Assembly: GCA_963169195.1 (NCBI GenBank)
Contig: CAUJDN010000030.1
Coordinates: 62,001 to 126,000, forward strand
Source of the DNA: Acidobacteriota bacterium
Lineage (GTDB): Bacteria; Acidobacteriota; Vicinamibacteria; Vicinamibacterales; UBA2999
DNA length: 64,000 bases
Reading direction: 5' to 3'
How positions within the stretch are numbered: the first letter of the stretch is position 1; the number at the start of each line of letters is the position of its first letter. Positions 1 through 7,683 of this stretch are shown here, piece after piece. Below the pieces are notes generated by a model. The model did no database searches and was not told where the DNA came from. It worked only from the letters and a program-made list of their open reading frames with translations. Position numbers and translations under genes: made by a program.

Positions 1-1
1 C

Positions 2-196
2 CCCGCGCGCTTCACCTGGCGGCAGCCCCCGTACGAGTACGAGCACGACCAGATGCCCATCGACATCCTGGCGGGATCGGCCGCGCTCCGCTCGGCCATC
101 GACCAGGGCGAGACCGCGGAGGCCATCGCGCGGGAATGGCCGGCACGCCACGCACCCTTTCTCGCCGCACGCGAGCGCGTGCTGCTCTATCGCTGA
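2..196 (+). CDS. DUF1343 (NamZ-like) protein, C-terminal fragment
   Basis: The window opens inside this gene, so only the last 64 codons are seen. They read FTWRQPPYEYEHDQMPIDIL, then a short helix with AREW, and end REHVLLY-like (RERVLLYR). This matches the usual C-terminal end of DUF1343 proteins, which include the exo-acting N-acetylmuramidase NamZ of peptidoglycan recycling. The frame is set by the TGA at 194-196. The signal peptide and catalytic domain lie outside the window, so activity cannot be judged. The next gene begins three bases after the stop, which suggests co-transcription. Confidence 0.72.
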   Translation, partial: PARFTWRQPPYEYEHDQMPIDILAGSAALRSAIDQGETAEAIAREWPARHAPFLAARERVLLYR

Positions 197-199
197 CCG

Positions 200-703
200 A
201 TGGCGACGCCCGAACCGGGGCTCGTGCTCCAGCGCGCCATCCGCATCCGTTCCACGCCCAAGCGGGTGCTGGCGGCGTTCTTCGACCCCGAGGATCTGGC
301 GGTCTGGTGGGACACCTCCCGGGCGATTGCGCTGCCCAGACTCCTGGGGCCGTATGCCGTCCAGTGGCCGCCCACGGACTACGAGGACGACGTCCTCGGC
401 AGGCTTGGCGGGACCCTGCACGGCGTGGTGATGGATTACCGCCCGGCCCTGTCCTTCTTCATCGCCGAGGTGTACTACCACCCGCCCAATGGCGACCCGA
501 TCGGCCCGATGGCCCTCAGCGTCGAGGCGCGGGCCGTGGGCCGCGAACGGCTGGTGGAGCTCGTCGTGCGCCAGACGGGCGACGATGAAGGCCCGCGCTG
601 GCAGCGCTATTTCCACGTGATGGGTTCCGTGTGGGAGCGTGCGCTCGAGGCGCTGCGCATCCACCTCGAGTGGTCCGGCGTGATCGATCCGAGGGCTCGA
701 TGA
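200..703 (+). CDS. SRPBCC (AHSA1-like) domain protein
   Basis: This 167-residue protein has the START-like/AHSA1 pattern: an N-terminal strand (LQRAIRIRSTPKRVLAAFFD), a DLAVWWD turn, central strands and a long C-terminal helix containing WERALEALRIHLEWSG. Such proteins form a hydrophobic cavity that binds lipids or small ligands, and the ligand cannot be read from sequence. No signal peptide is present, so it should be cytosolic. The ATG at 200 follows the DUF1343 stop by three bases, so the two are probably one operon. The gene is convergent with pyruvate kinase, about 50 bases downstream. Confidence 0.7.
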   Translation: MATPEPGLVLQRAIRIRSTPKRVLAAFFDPEDLAVWWDTSRAIALPRLLGPYAVQWPPTDYEDDVLGRLGGTLHGVVMDYRPALSFFIAEVYYHPPNGDPIGPMALSVEARAVGRERLVELVVRQTGDDEGPRWQRYFHVMGSVWERALEALRIHLEWSGVIDPRAR

Positions 704-753
704 CCGGCGACGTCCAGTTCATCGGCGGCGGCATCGGGGCCAGCGTCGCGTGA

Positions 754-2154
754 CTACATCCTCCTCACCCGCAGGAAGTTCGCCGTCCCTCTGTCGAGAT
801 CGGGCGACACGTTCACGACCACCACGGTGGCGCCCGCCGGAAGGGCACCTGACTGGCGCAGCTGCTCGATGACGCGCGCGGCCACGGTATCCACGTCGCC
901 GTCGATGGCCGTCACGAGCGGCCACGTGCCCCACCACTGGCCCACGCGCCTCGCCACGTCCTCGCGGTCCGTCGCGGCATAGATGAGAGCGCGGGGGCGG
1001 CGCGCCGAGAGCAGGCGCGCGGTGTGGCCCTCGCGCGTCACGGCGACAATGGCGTCGGCGCCGGCCTGGTGGGCCAGCGTGACGGCCGCGTCCGAGAGGG
1101 CGGCGCCGTGGTGCATGGGCGGGGCCGGCCGGTCCGCCCTCAGGTCCACCTCCGCCTCGCGGATGATCGCGTCGAGCGTGTGCACGGCGCGCACCGGCCA
1201 GGCGCCCATCGCCGTTTCACCCGAGAGCATGATGGCGTCGGCGCCCTGGGCGACCGCCGTCGCGGCGTCGCTCACCTCGGCACGGGTAGGCCTCGACTCG
1301 GTGCGCATGGATTCCAGCACCTGGGTCGCCAGCACGGCGGGGACGCCCTTCTCGCGCGCGCGGCGGAGCACGTCGCGCTGCACGCGAGGCACGCGCTCCA
1401 GCGGGATCTCGAGGCCGAGGTCCCCCCGGGCGACCATCACGCCATCGGCCGCATCCAGGATCTCGTCCAGCCGCGCGATCGCCTCGGGGCGCTCGAGCTT
1501 CGCGACGACGGGCACGTCGGGGCGGCCCTCGCGTGCCGTGACCGCACGGGCTGCCAGGATGTCGGCCGCCGACTGCACGAAGCTGAGGGCGACCACGTCC
1601 ACCCCCAGCGCGAGGCCGAAGCAGAGGTCGCGCTCGTCCTTCTCGGTGAGCCCGGCCGCCGGCAGCGGTACGCCCGGCGCGTTGATGCCCTTGAACTCGC
1701 CAAGCTGCCGCCCGTGCACGACCGTGGTCTCGATGGCCGACGCGGCGGCCGACTCGACACGCAGCTCGACATGGCCATCGTCGAGCAGCAGCCGATCGCC
1801 CGGCGCCACCGCGCGCGCCAGCGGCGCGTAGGCCGTGAACACGCGGCCGGGCTCGCCGATCCCTTCACCGACGCGGATCGTGAGCGCGTCGCCGGGCGCA
1901 AGCGGGATGGGGGCCCCGCCCGCCAGGCGACCGGTGCGGATCTTGGGGCCGGACAGGTCCTGCAGCACGGCAATCGGCCGTCCGGCGCGGGCCGCGGCGT
2001 CGCGGACGACGCTGAACCGGCCGGCGTGCTCGGCCGGCGTTCCGTGGGAGAAGTTCAGGCGGAACACGTCGGCGCCCGCCGCCACGAGGGCCTGCACAAC
2101 GGAGGGGTCGGTCGAGGCGGGCCCGAGCGTGGCGATGATCTTCGTGTGGCGCAC
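754..2154 (-). CDS. pyk: Pyruvate kinase
   Basis: Pyruvate kinase transfers phosphate from phosphoenolpyruvate to ADP in the last step of glycolysis. The 466-residue protein starts MRHTKIIATLGPAS. It has LSGPKIRTG near residue 68, a B domain at about 70-165, the active-site lysine region VVAKLERPEAI near 216-226, and the metal-binding MVARGDLGLEIP at about 240-251. Length and domain order are normal for a single-domain-set bacterial enzyme. The start is GTG at 2154, with a TAGACT box exactly 6 bases upstream, so the transcript is probably leaderless. It is divergent from the O-methyltransferase gene, sharing a 26-base intergenic region. Confidence 0.96.
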   Translation of the reverse strand: MRHTKIIATLGPASTDPSVVQALVAAGADVFRLNFSHGTPAEHAGRFSVVRDAAARAGRPIAVLQDLSGPKIRTGRLAGGAPIPLAPGDALTIRVGEGIGEPGRVFTAYAPLARAVAPGDRLLLDDGHVELRVESAAASAIETTVVHGRQLGEFKGINAPGVPLPAAGLTEKDERDLCFGLALGVDVVALSFVQSAADILAARAVTAREGRPDVPVVAKLERPEAIARLDEILDAADGVMVARGDLGLEIPLERVPRVQRDVLRRAREKGVPAVLATQVLESMRTESRPTRAEVSDAATAVAQGADAIMLSGETAMGAWPVRAVHTLDAIIREAEVDLRADRPAPPMHHGAALSDAAVTLAHQAGADAIVAVTREGHTARLLSARRPRALIYAATDREDVARRVGQWWGTWPLVTAIDGDVDTVAARVIEQLRQSGALPAGATVVVVNVSPDLDRGTANFLRVRRM

Positions 2155-2160
2155 CCTGGT

Positions 2161-2170
2161 AGTCTACAAT
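2161..2170. promoter_or_regulatory. Overlapping divergent -10 boxes of pyk and the O-methyltransferase gene
   Basis: The ten bases agtctacaat hold two -10 boxes sharing two bases: TACAAT on + (2165-2170, 10 bases before ATG 2181) and TAGACT on - (2161-2166, 6 bases before GTG 2154). The whole intergenic region is 26 bases, so both transcripts would be leaderless or nearly so, and RNA polymerase should be unable to occupy both promoters at once. Confidence 0.55.
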
Positions 2171-2180
2171 CGGGGTTCCG

Positions 2181-3344
2181 ATGGCATCGCTGGTGACGCC
2201 CGCGGTCGTCGCCTACCTGGCTGGATTGTCCCGCCTCCCTCATCCGCAGCTGGACGTCGTGGCGCGCGAAGGCCGGGCCGAAGGGCTCCCGCTCGTGATG
2301 CCCGAGACCGGCGCGCTGCTGCACGCCCTCGTGCGCCTCACCCGCGCCAGGCGCGTGCTCGAGATCGGCACCGCCATCGGCTACTCGGCGCTCTGGATGG
2401 CGACGGCCCTGCCCGACGACGGGCAGCTCCTCTCGCTGGAACGCGACCCGGCGCGGGCCGCGCGGGCCCGCGCGCACGCGAAGGCAGCCGGCCACGAAGC
2501 CCGGGTGAACGTGATGGCGGGTGATGCCGCGCGCTTCCTCCACAAGATCGCCGGGCCCTTCGACCTCATCTTCCAGGACGGCGACAAGCCGGGCTACCTG
2601 CCCATGCTCGACCGGCTGGCCGCGTTCCTGCCGCCGGGCGGCGTGCTCGTCACCGACAACGTGCTGTGGAGCGGCTCGGTCGTCCCCGGCATGGCGCCGC
2701 TCGAGGATCGGGACCCGGCCGACGTCGCGGCCATCGCCGCGTACAACGAGCACCTCGTGCACGACGACCGGTTCTACACGGTGTGGTTGCCGGTCGGGGA
2801 CGGCGTGGCGGTGTCCACGAAGGGTCAAGGCACGGAGGTTCGAAGCACGGGGGTTCGAAGCACGGGGGTTCGAAGCGCGGAGGTTCGAAGCACGGAGGTT
2901 CGAAGCGCGGAGGTTCGAAGCACGGAGGTTCGAAGCACGGGGGGTTCGAAGCACGGAGGTTCGAAGCACGGGGGGTTCGAAGCACGGATGGAGTCAATGA
3001 GCGAACGGCTGAAGGAATTCCGGGAGTTCCGCGAGAAGATGAACGCCCGCATCCTCGAGAGCGGGAACCTGGAGATCAAGCGCTTCTTCGCGCTCGACTC
3101 CCGGGCGTACGAGGACGGCGCCCTGCCGGTGAAGACCAAGGAGCTGCTCGGCCTGGTGGCGTCGCTGGTCCTGCGGTGCGACGACTGCGTCACCTATCAC
3201 ATCGTCCGATGCCGCGAAGAGGGCGTGACGCGCGAGGAGTTCCTCGAGACGTTCAACGTGGCGCTGGTCGTCGGCGGGTCCATCACGATTCCGCACCTCC
3301 GTCGTGCCGTCGCCACGCTGGACGAAGTGGAAGAACTCCGATGA
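2181..3344 (+). CDS. O-methyltransferase fused in frame to an AhpD/CMD-like domain through a tandem repeat
   Basis: One open frame of 387 residues holds two domains. Residues 1-213 are a class I SAM-dependent O-methyltransferase of the catechol/caffeoyl-CoA type, with VLEIGTAIGYSALWMA at 59-74, the metal-site region FQDGDKPGY near 132-140 and VTDNVLW near 157. Residues 214-269 are encoded by a 15-bp tandem array (EVRST/GVRST units, then GSKHG units after one-base slips). Residues 273-387 are a carboxymuconolactone-decarboxylase/AhpD-like domain with redox pair CDDC at 333-336 and a following His. These are normally separate genes. An internal ATG at 2997 (or 2988) could still start the second domain alone. 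The stop overlaps the amidase ATG by four bases, which shows translational coupling. Confidence 0.75.
   Translation: MASLVTPAVVAYLAGLSRLPHPQLDVVAREGRAEGLPLVMPETGALLHALVRLTRARRVLEIGTAIGYSALWMATALPDDGQLLSLERDPARAARARAHAKAAGHEARVNVMAGDAARFLHKIAGPFDLIFQDGDKPGYLPMLDRLAAFLPPGGVLVTDNVLWSGSVVPGMAPLEDRDPADVAAIAAYNEHLVHDDRFYTVWLPVGDGVAVSTKGQGTEVRSTGVRSTGVRSAEVRSTEVRSAEVRSTEVRSTGGSKHGGSKHGGFEARMESMSERLKEFREFREKMNARILESGNLEIKRFFALDSRAYEDGALPVKTKELLGLVASLVLRCDDCVTYHIVRCREEGVTREEFLETFNVALVVGGSITIPHLRRAVATLDEVEELR
2831..2987 (+). repeat. 15-bp tandem repeat array (GGTTCGAAGCACGGA type)
   Basis: There are ten copies of GTTCGAAGC at 15-base spacing, with two 16-base units near the end. The variable bases are A/G in CACG/CGCG and A/G in GGA/GGG. 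Because the unit is a multiple of three, the array stays open in several frames and bridges the methyltransferase and AhpD-like domains. No stop codon interrupts it on the + strand in the gene frame. Confidence 0.93.
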
Positions 3345-5029
3345 AGGCGGCCGACTGGCTGGACATGACAAAGGCCGATGCCCGGCGCAGAGGGATCGAG
3401 CCGGTCGTGTCGCTCCTGGATGGCCTGGCCATGTCGGTGCAGGCCTTGAGGGACGCCGCGACGCGGATGGACACCGAGGAGGCGGCAGCCGCCGATGCCG
3501 CCAGGGCCGCAGATGCCGCAGGCAAGGCCAGGGCCGCAGATGGCGCGGACAGGGTGGGGGGGCGGCACGGGGATCACGCCGAGCACGCGCCCCACACGAC
3601 TCACGCGCGTCACGAGGGTGACACGTGGCACCCGGATCACGTCGAGCGCCCGCGGCTCACGAACGCACCCGAGCCGCCGCCTCCCCACGGCAGCCTCGCC
3701 GACGTCTCCCTTCGCCTGGCGCGCGGCGAGCTGACGTCCGAGCGACTGGTGGAGGACTGCCTTCAGCAGATCAGGGATCGCCAGCCGGTGCTGAACGCGT
3801 TCATCACCATCACCGCGGACCAGGCGCTGGCCGCGGCCCGCGCGGCAGACCGCGAGATGGCGGGCGGCCGGCATCGTGGGGCGCTGCACGGCATTCCCGT
3901 GTCCCTCAAGGACCTCATCGACCAGGCCGGGTTGCCCACGACGGCCGGATCGCTCGTCCGGAAGGATCACCGCGCCAGCCACGATGCGCCGGTCACAGCG
4001 CGCCTGCGTTCAGCGGGCGCCGTGTTCGTCGGCAAGACCAACCTGCACGAGTTCGCCTTCGGCACGACCAGCGACGACTCCGGCTTCGGCGCCGCGAAGC
4101 ACCCCGTCGACCCCACCCGTTCGCCCGGCGGCTCCAGCGGGGGCTCCGCCATCTCGGTCGCCACCGGCATGGCCCTGGCCACCGTCGGCACCGATACCGG
4201 CGGATCCATTCGCATTCCCTCCGCCGCGTGCGGCATCGTCGGCCTCAAGCCGCAGTGGGGTGAAATCCCGGCAGACGGTGTCGTCCCACTCAGCCGCCAG
4301 CTGGATCATGTGGGGCCGATGGCCCGCACGGTCTCGGACGCCTGGATCCTGTACGAGGTGATGGTCGGCGCAGGCGCGGCCACGGGGGCCACGCTCCATC
4401 CCAGCGCGGTGGCGGGCCTGCGCGTCGGCGTGCCACGTGGCTACCTGTTCGATCGGCTCGACGAAGAGGTGGAGGGCCTGGTGCTGGGAGCGGTCGAACG
4501 CCTGGCCTCGGCGGGCGCGCAGGTCGTGGACGTGGACATCCCGCACGTCACGGACACCCCCCACGTGTACCTGCCGCTCGTGCTCGCCGACGCGGCCGAG
4601 TACCACGCGCGCACCCTGGAGGTTCAACCCGGCGACTACACGCCCAACGTGCGCTTTCGCCTGGAGATGGGCCGCTACGTGATGGGCGAGGACTACGTCC
4701 GGGCCGAGCGTCTGCGCGCCCGGCTCTCCCGCGAGGTGGACGCGGCGCTCGCGGACATCGACGTGATGGTCCTGCCCGCACTCTCCATCCCGGCGCCGCC
4801 CATTGGCGCCGCGACCGCGCCGGTCAAGGGCGGCACCGAACCGGTGCGGGCGGCGATGCTCCGCTGCACGCAGCTGTTCAACCTCACCGGGCACCCGGCC
4901 TTGTCGCTTCCGTGCGGCCTGACGCGTACGGGCCTCCCCGCGGGCCTGCAACTGGTCGGCCCGCGACGCGGGACGCAGCGGCTGCTGCAACACGCGCTGG
5001 CGGTCGAGCGCGTGCTCGCCGCCTCATGA
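3341..5029 (+). CDS. Amidase-signature hydrolase
   Basis: This amidase-signature enzyme has 562 residues. The Lys-cisSer-Ser triad is visible: K190 in VSLKDLID, the SPGGSSGGSA loop at 261-270, and the nucleophile S289 in GTDTGGSIR. These enzymes hydrolyse amides, including GatA-type glutamine; with no gatB or gatC nearby, a general amidase is more likely than transamidosome GatA. The N-terminus is odd: a short helical segment (1-45) is joined to the catalytic core (from about 118) by an Ala/Asp-rich then His/Thr-rich low-complexity linker. ATG 3341 overlaps the previous stop (ATGA), and its own stop overlaps the next start in the same way. Confidence 0.9.
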   Translation: MKAADWLDMTKADARRRGIEPVVSLLDGLAMSVQALRDAATRMDTEEAAAADAARAADAAGKARAADGADRVGGRHGDHAEHAPHTTHARHEGDTWHPDHVERPRLTNAPEPPPPHGSLADVSLRLARGELTSERLVEDCLQQIRDRQPVLNAFITITADQALAAARAADREMAGGRHRGALHGIPVSLKDLIDQAGLPTTAGSLVRKDHRASHDAPVTARLRSAGAVFVGKTNLHEFAFGTTSDDSGFGAAKHPVDPTRSPGGSSGGSAISVATGMALATVGTDTGGSIRIPSAACGIVGLKPQWGEIPADGVVPLSRQLDHVGPMARTVSDAWILYEVMVGAGAATGATLHPSAVAGLRVGVPRGYLFDRLDEEVEGLVLGAVERLASAGAQVVDVDIPHVTDTPHVYLPLVLADAAEYHARTLEVQPGDYTPNVRFRLEMGRYVMGEDYVRAERLRARLSREVDAALADIDVMVLPALSIPAPPIGAATAPVKGGTEPVRAAMLRCTQLFNLTGHPALSLPCGLTRTGLPAGLQLVGPRRGTQRLLQHALAVERVLAAS

Positions 5030-6153
5030 TCGCGCCGTTCTTCCACCGCTGGGAGCTCCGGCTGGCCGAGGTCAGCCAGGCCGACCGCGTCGTCCGCCCA
5101 TTCGAGTGGGGCCTCGACTGGCTCATGCCGCCCCACGTCACCAGCGTCGCCCATCCCGGCGACGATCCCGGGGGCCGCACGCCGGCGGCGGACCCGCCGG
5201 GGCCCGCGGCCGTGGATCCGCGCGCCGCCATCCGGGCATGGGCGGACGAGGTGATGCGCGACTCCGATGCGTTCTTCACACCCGCACGCACGCGGGACTA
5301 CGCGCTCAGCGAGGCGCCAGCGCACCTGCGCGCGAGCGGTGAGGCGGGCACGCTGACCTTCCCAAGCGGTTTCACCACGCCGCACCCTGCGAACAACACG
5401 GTCCACGCCCGGTACTTCCCGCCAAGCCCCGTCCGCAAGCCGAAGGCCGGGGCGGCCCGCCGTGCGGTCGTGGTGCTGGCACAGTGGAACTCGGATCCAG
5501 AGGGCCACATCGGCCTGTGCAAGCTGCTCGCAAAGCTGGGGATCGCGTCGCTGCGCATCAGCCTGCCCTATCACGATCGGCGCATGCCGCCCGAGTTGAC
5601 GCGCGCCGACTACATCGTGTCGTCCAACGTGGTGCGGACGCTGCAGGTCTGCCGGCAGGCGGTGATGGACGTCCGGCTGGCGCTGTGGTGGCTGCGCGAC
5701 CAGGGCTACGAGCGACTCGGCCTGCTCGGCACGAGCCTGGGATCCTGCCTGGCGATGCTCACCGGGGTGCATGAGCCGCTGGTGCGCGCGCAGGCCCTGA
5801 ACCACGTGTCGCCCTACTTTGGCGACGTGGTGTGGCGAGGCCTTTCGACCGAGCACGTGCGGCAGGGCCTCGAAGGCCACATGGACCTGGAGGGGCTGCG
5901 CGAGCTGTGGCGTCCCATCAGCCCGTGGTCCTACCTCGACCGCGTGCACCGCACGCGGACGCTCCTGGTGTATGCGAAGTACGACCTCACCTTTCCCGTG
6001 GACCTGTCGCTGCTGCTGGTGAAGGAGTGGCAGCGCCGCGACCCGCGGGTGAAGGTAGCCACGCTGCCCTGCGGCCACTACACGACGGGCGAAGCGCCCT
6101 TCAAGTTCCTGGATGGGTACTACCTGGGCAATTTCCTGGCGAGGAACCTCTAG
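5026..6153 (+). CDS. Alpha/beta hydrolase (abhydrolase_18-like)
   Basis: This 375-residue cytosolic alpha/beta hydrolase has the nucleophile elbow LLGTSLGSCLAM (GTSLGS 235-240, S237). The acid lies in a region such as YAKYDLTFP, and the His is in LPCGHYTTGE near the C-terminus. A PYHDRRMP segment follows the second strand. The substrate is unknown. It is the third gene of a translationally coupled run (methyltransferase/AhpD, amidase, hydrolase), which suggests a shared catabolic role. The start chosen is the ATG overlapping the amidase stop; an upstream extension is Arg/Ala-rich and antisense-like. Confidence 0.8.
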   Translation: MIAPFFHRWELRLAEVSQADRVVRPFEWGLDWLMPPHVTSVAHPGDDPGGRTPAADPPGPAAVDPRAAIRAWADEVMRDSDAFFTPARTRDYALSEAPAHLRASGEAGTLTFPSGFTTPHPANNTVHARYFPPSPVRKPKAGAARRAVVVLAQWNSDPEGHIGLCKLLAKLGIASLRISLPYHDRRMPPELTRADYIVSSNVVRTLQVCRQAVMDVRLALWWLRDQGYERLGLLGTSLGSCLAMLTGVHEPLVRAQALNHVSPYFGDVVWRGLSTEHVRQGLEGHMDLEGLRELWRPISPWSYLDRVHRTRTLLVYAKYDLTFPVDLSLLLVKEWQRRDPRVKVATLPCGHYTTGEAPFKFLDGYYLGNFLARNL

Positions 6154-6172
6154 GCGGGGGCGGGCGGGCCCG

Positions 6173-6240
6173 AGAACCTCAGAACCCCAGAACCCCAGAA
6201 CCTCAGAACCTCAGAACCTCAGAACCTCAGGAACCTCAGA
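6173..6240 (+). repeat. Intergenic octamer array (AGAACCYC), 8 units
   Basis: Eight head-to-tail copies of agaacctc/agaacccc occupy the space between the hydrolase stop and the convergent small membrane-protein gene. The last unit is 9 bases. The final TCA of the array supplies the stop codon of the minus-strand gene. The same octamer recurs at 11568, 55264 and, inverted, 59347. Confidence 0.93.
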
Positions 6241-6463
6241 GATACCTGAGCAGCCGGACCAGCGCCTCGTAGATGGATCCGGCCAGGGACTGGACGAGTG
6301 GGGACACTTCGCCTGTCTCGACGGATTCGGCAACGGTCACCGGGTCGGTGAGCAGCAGCCACACCGTGGCGCCGGCGACGATCAGGGCCAGGAGCCCGAC
6401 CATGCCGACGAGGCTGAAGCTGAAGCTGCCGATGCCGGACGATCGCTGGATCTTGACGTCCAT
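6236..6463 (-). CDS. Small single-pass membrane protein
   Basis: This 75-residue hypothetical protein has one strong transmembrane segment (SFSLVGMVGLLALIVAGATV then WLLL, about residues 14-37). A short polar tail ends in a second amphipathic stretch, LVQSLAGSIYEALVRLLRYL. No family is recognised. Its stop codon lies inside the octamer array, so the C-terminus may have been set by repeat insertion. It is modestly supported, being short but with clean membrane topology and sensible codon use. Confidence 0.5.
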   Translation of the reverse strand: MDVKIQRSSGIGSFSFSLVGMVGLLALIVAGATVWLLLTDPVTVAESVETGEVSPLVQSLAGSIYEALVRLLRYL

Positions 6464-6563
6464 GGCTGGCCCAAACGCGGATCATACACCCGCGCCCTCT
6501 GTATGGGACGACGGGCGGGCGCTGGCAGTTTCTCCGGGTGTTGCACGGAGAACCGGGGTCCGG

Positions 6564-7586
6564 TCAGACCGCCAGGACGATCTTGCCAAACCCCTCGCGT
6601 GACTCGAGCCGCCGGTGAGCTTCGGCCGCCTCAGCCAGAGGATAGACGCGGTCTACTGCCGGCATCAGGTCGCCGGCAAAGAAGAGCTCGGCCGCCCGCA
6701 GGAGTTCGGCCTTCTGCCCCATGTAGGACCCGAGCAGCGACCATTGGCGGGCGAAGAGGAACCGCAGGTCCACGCGGGCGTCGTGGCCGGTGGTGGCTCC
6801 GCAGGTGACGAGCCGCCCCCCCGTCGAGAGGCACCGCAGGCTCTTCTCCCAGGTGGCGGTGCCCACGTGCTCGACCACGACGTCCACGCCGCGCCCGTCG
6901 GTGAGCCGGCGCACCGTCGCGGCGAAGTCGTCCGTGGCATGGTTCACGGTCTCGAACGCGCCCAGCTCCCGGGCGCGCGCCAGCTTGTCGTCCGAGCCGG
7001 CCGTGGCGATGACCCGAGCGCCGTGCAGCCGGGCAATCTGGATTGCCGCCTGGCCGACGCCGCTCCCCGCGCCCAGCACCAGCACCCGTTCGCCCGCCTG
7101 CAGGCGGGCACGGGTGACGAGCATGTGCCAGGCGGTGAGAAACGCCAGCGGAAATGCGGCGGCTTCGATGAAGCCGATGGCGTCGGGCAATGCGATGAGG
7201 TTCTGGACCGGGACCCGGACCAACTCCGCGTAGCCGCCGTCGCTCTGGTAGCCGAGCACGTCGTAGCGGGGGCACTCGTTGTCGCGGCCTTCGAGGCAGC
7301 GGGCGCACCGGCCACAGGCGAGGCCGGGCTGCAGCATCACGCGCTGGCCCTCGGCGAAAGTACCCGTCGGTGCGAGAGCGACCTCGCCCGCGACATCCGC
7401 GCCCGAGATGTGGGGGAAGGGAATCCTGACGCGTTCGAGGCCACGCCGCTGGAAGAGATCCAGGTGATTGAGCGCGCACGCCCGAACGCGTACCAGCGCG
7501 TCGTCGGCGCCGGGAACCGGCGTCGGCGCGTCCTCGTACTGCAGCACTTCCGGCCCGCCATGCCGATGAAATCGCGCAGCCTTCAT
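6564..7586 (-). CDS. Zinc-binding alcohol dehydrogenase / quinone oxidoreductase (MDR family)
   Basis: This 340-residue medium-chain dehydrogenase/reductase has an N-terminal GroES-like domain with FPHISGADVAGEV and a structural-zinc cysteine cluster (GLACGRCARCLEGRDNEC, about 93-110). A Rossmann domain follows, with VLGAGSGVGQAAIQIA near 166-181. It probably oxidises or reduces a small carbonyl or quinone with NAD(P)H; the substrate is unknown. The ATG at 7586 has a GGAAAG-like ribosome site and a TAATAT box 12 bases upstream. A 17-bp palindrome and short direct repeats lie 50-85 bases upstream. Confidence 0.9.
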   Translation of the reverse strand: MKAARFHRHGGPEVLQYEDAPTPVPGADDALVRVRACALNHLDLFQRRGLERVRIPFPHISGADVAGEVALAPTGTFAEGQRVMLQPGLACGRCARCLEGRDNECPRYDVLGYQSDGGYAELVRVPVQNLIALPDAIGFIEAAAFPLAFLTAWHMLVTRARLQAGERVLVLGAGSGVGQAAIQIARLHGARVIATAGSDDKLARARELGAFETVNHATDDFAATVRRLTDGRGVDVVVEHVGTATWEKSLRCLSTGGRLVTCGATTGHDARVDLRFLFARQWSLLGSYMGQKAELLRAAELFFAGDLMPAVDRVYPLAEAAEAHRRLESREGFGKIVLAV

Positions 7587-7635
7587 CTTTCCGCGAAGAT
7601 ATTACCGGGCCTTTACAGGGATTTTACAGGATTTT

Positions 7636-7672
7636 ACAGGGACTGTCCCTGTGACACCGTCTGTGACACCGT
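7636..7672. promoter_or_regulatory. 17-bp palindrome plus 12-bp direct repeat upstream of the MDR gene
   Basis: ACAGGGAC-T-GTCCCTGT (7636-7652) is a perfect inverted repeat with 8-base arms and a single central base. It is followed by two copies of TGTGACACCGT (7650-7660, 7662-7672) and preceded by three TTTACAGG words. It sits between the M16 gene stop and the MDR gene start, so it could be an operator or a compact terminator. There is no T-run on the reading strand. Confidence 0.45.
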
Positions 7673-7683
7673 GACGGCCCCCG

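Noticed and set aside
2831-2987. Possible CRISPR array
   Set aside because: Units are contiguous 15-mers with no spacers, no leader and no cas genes.
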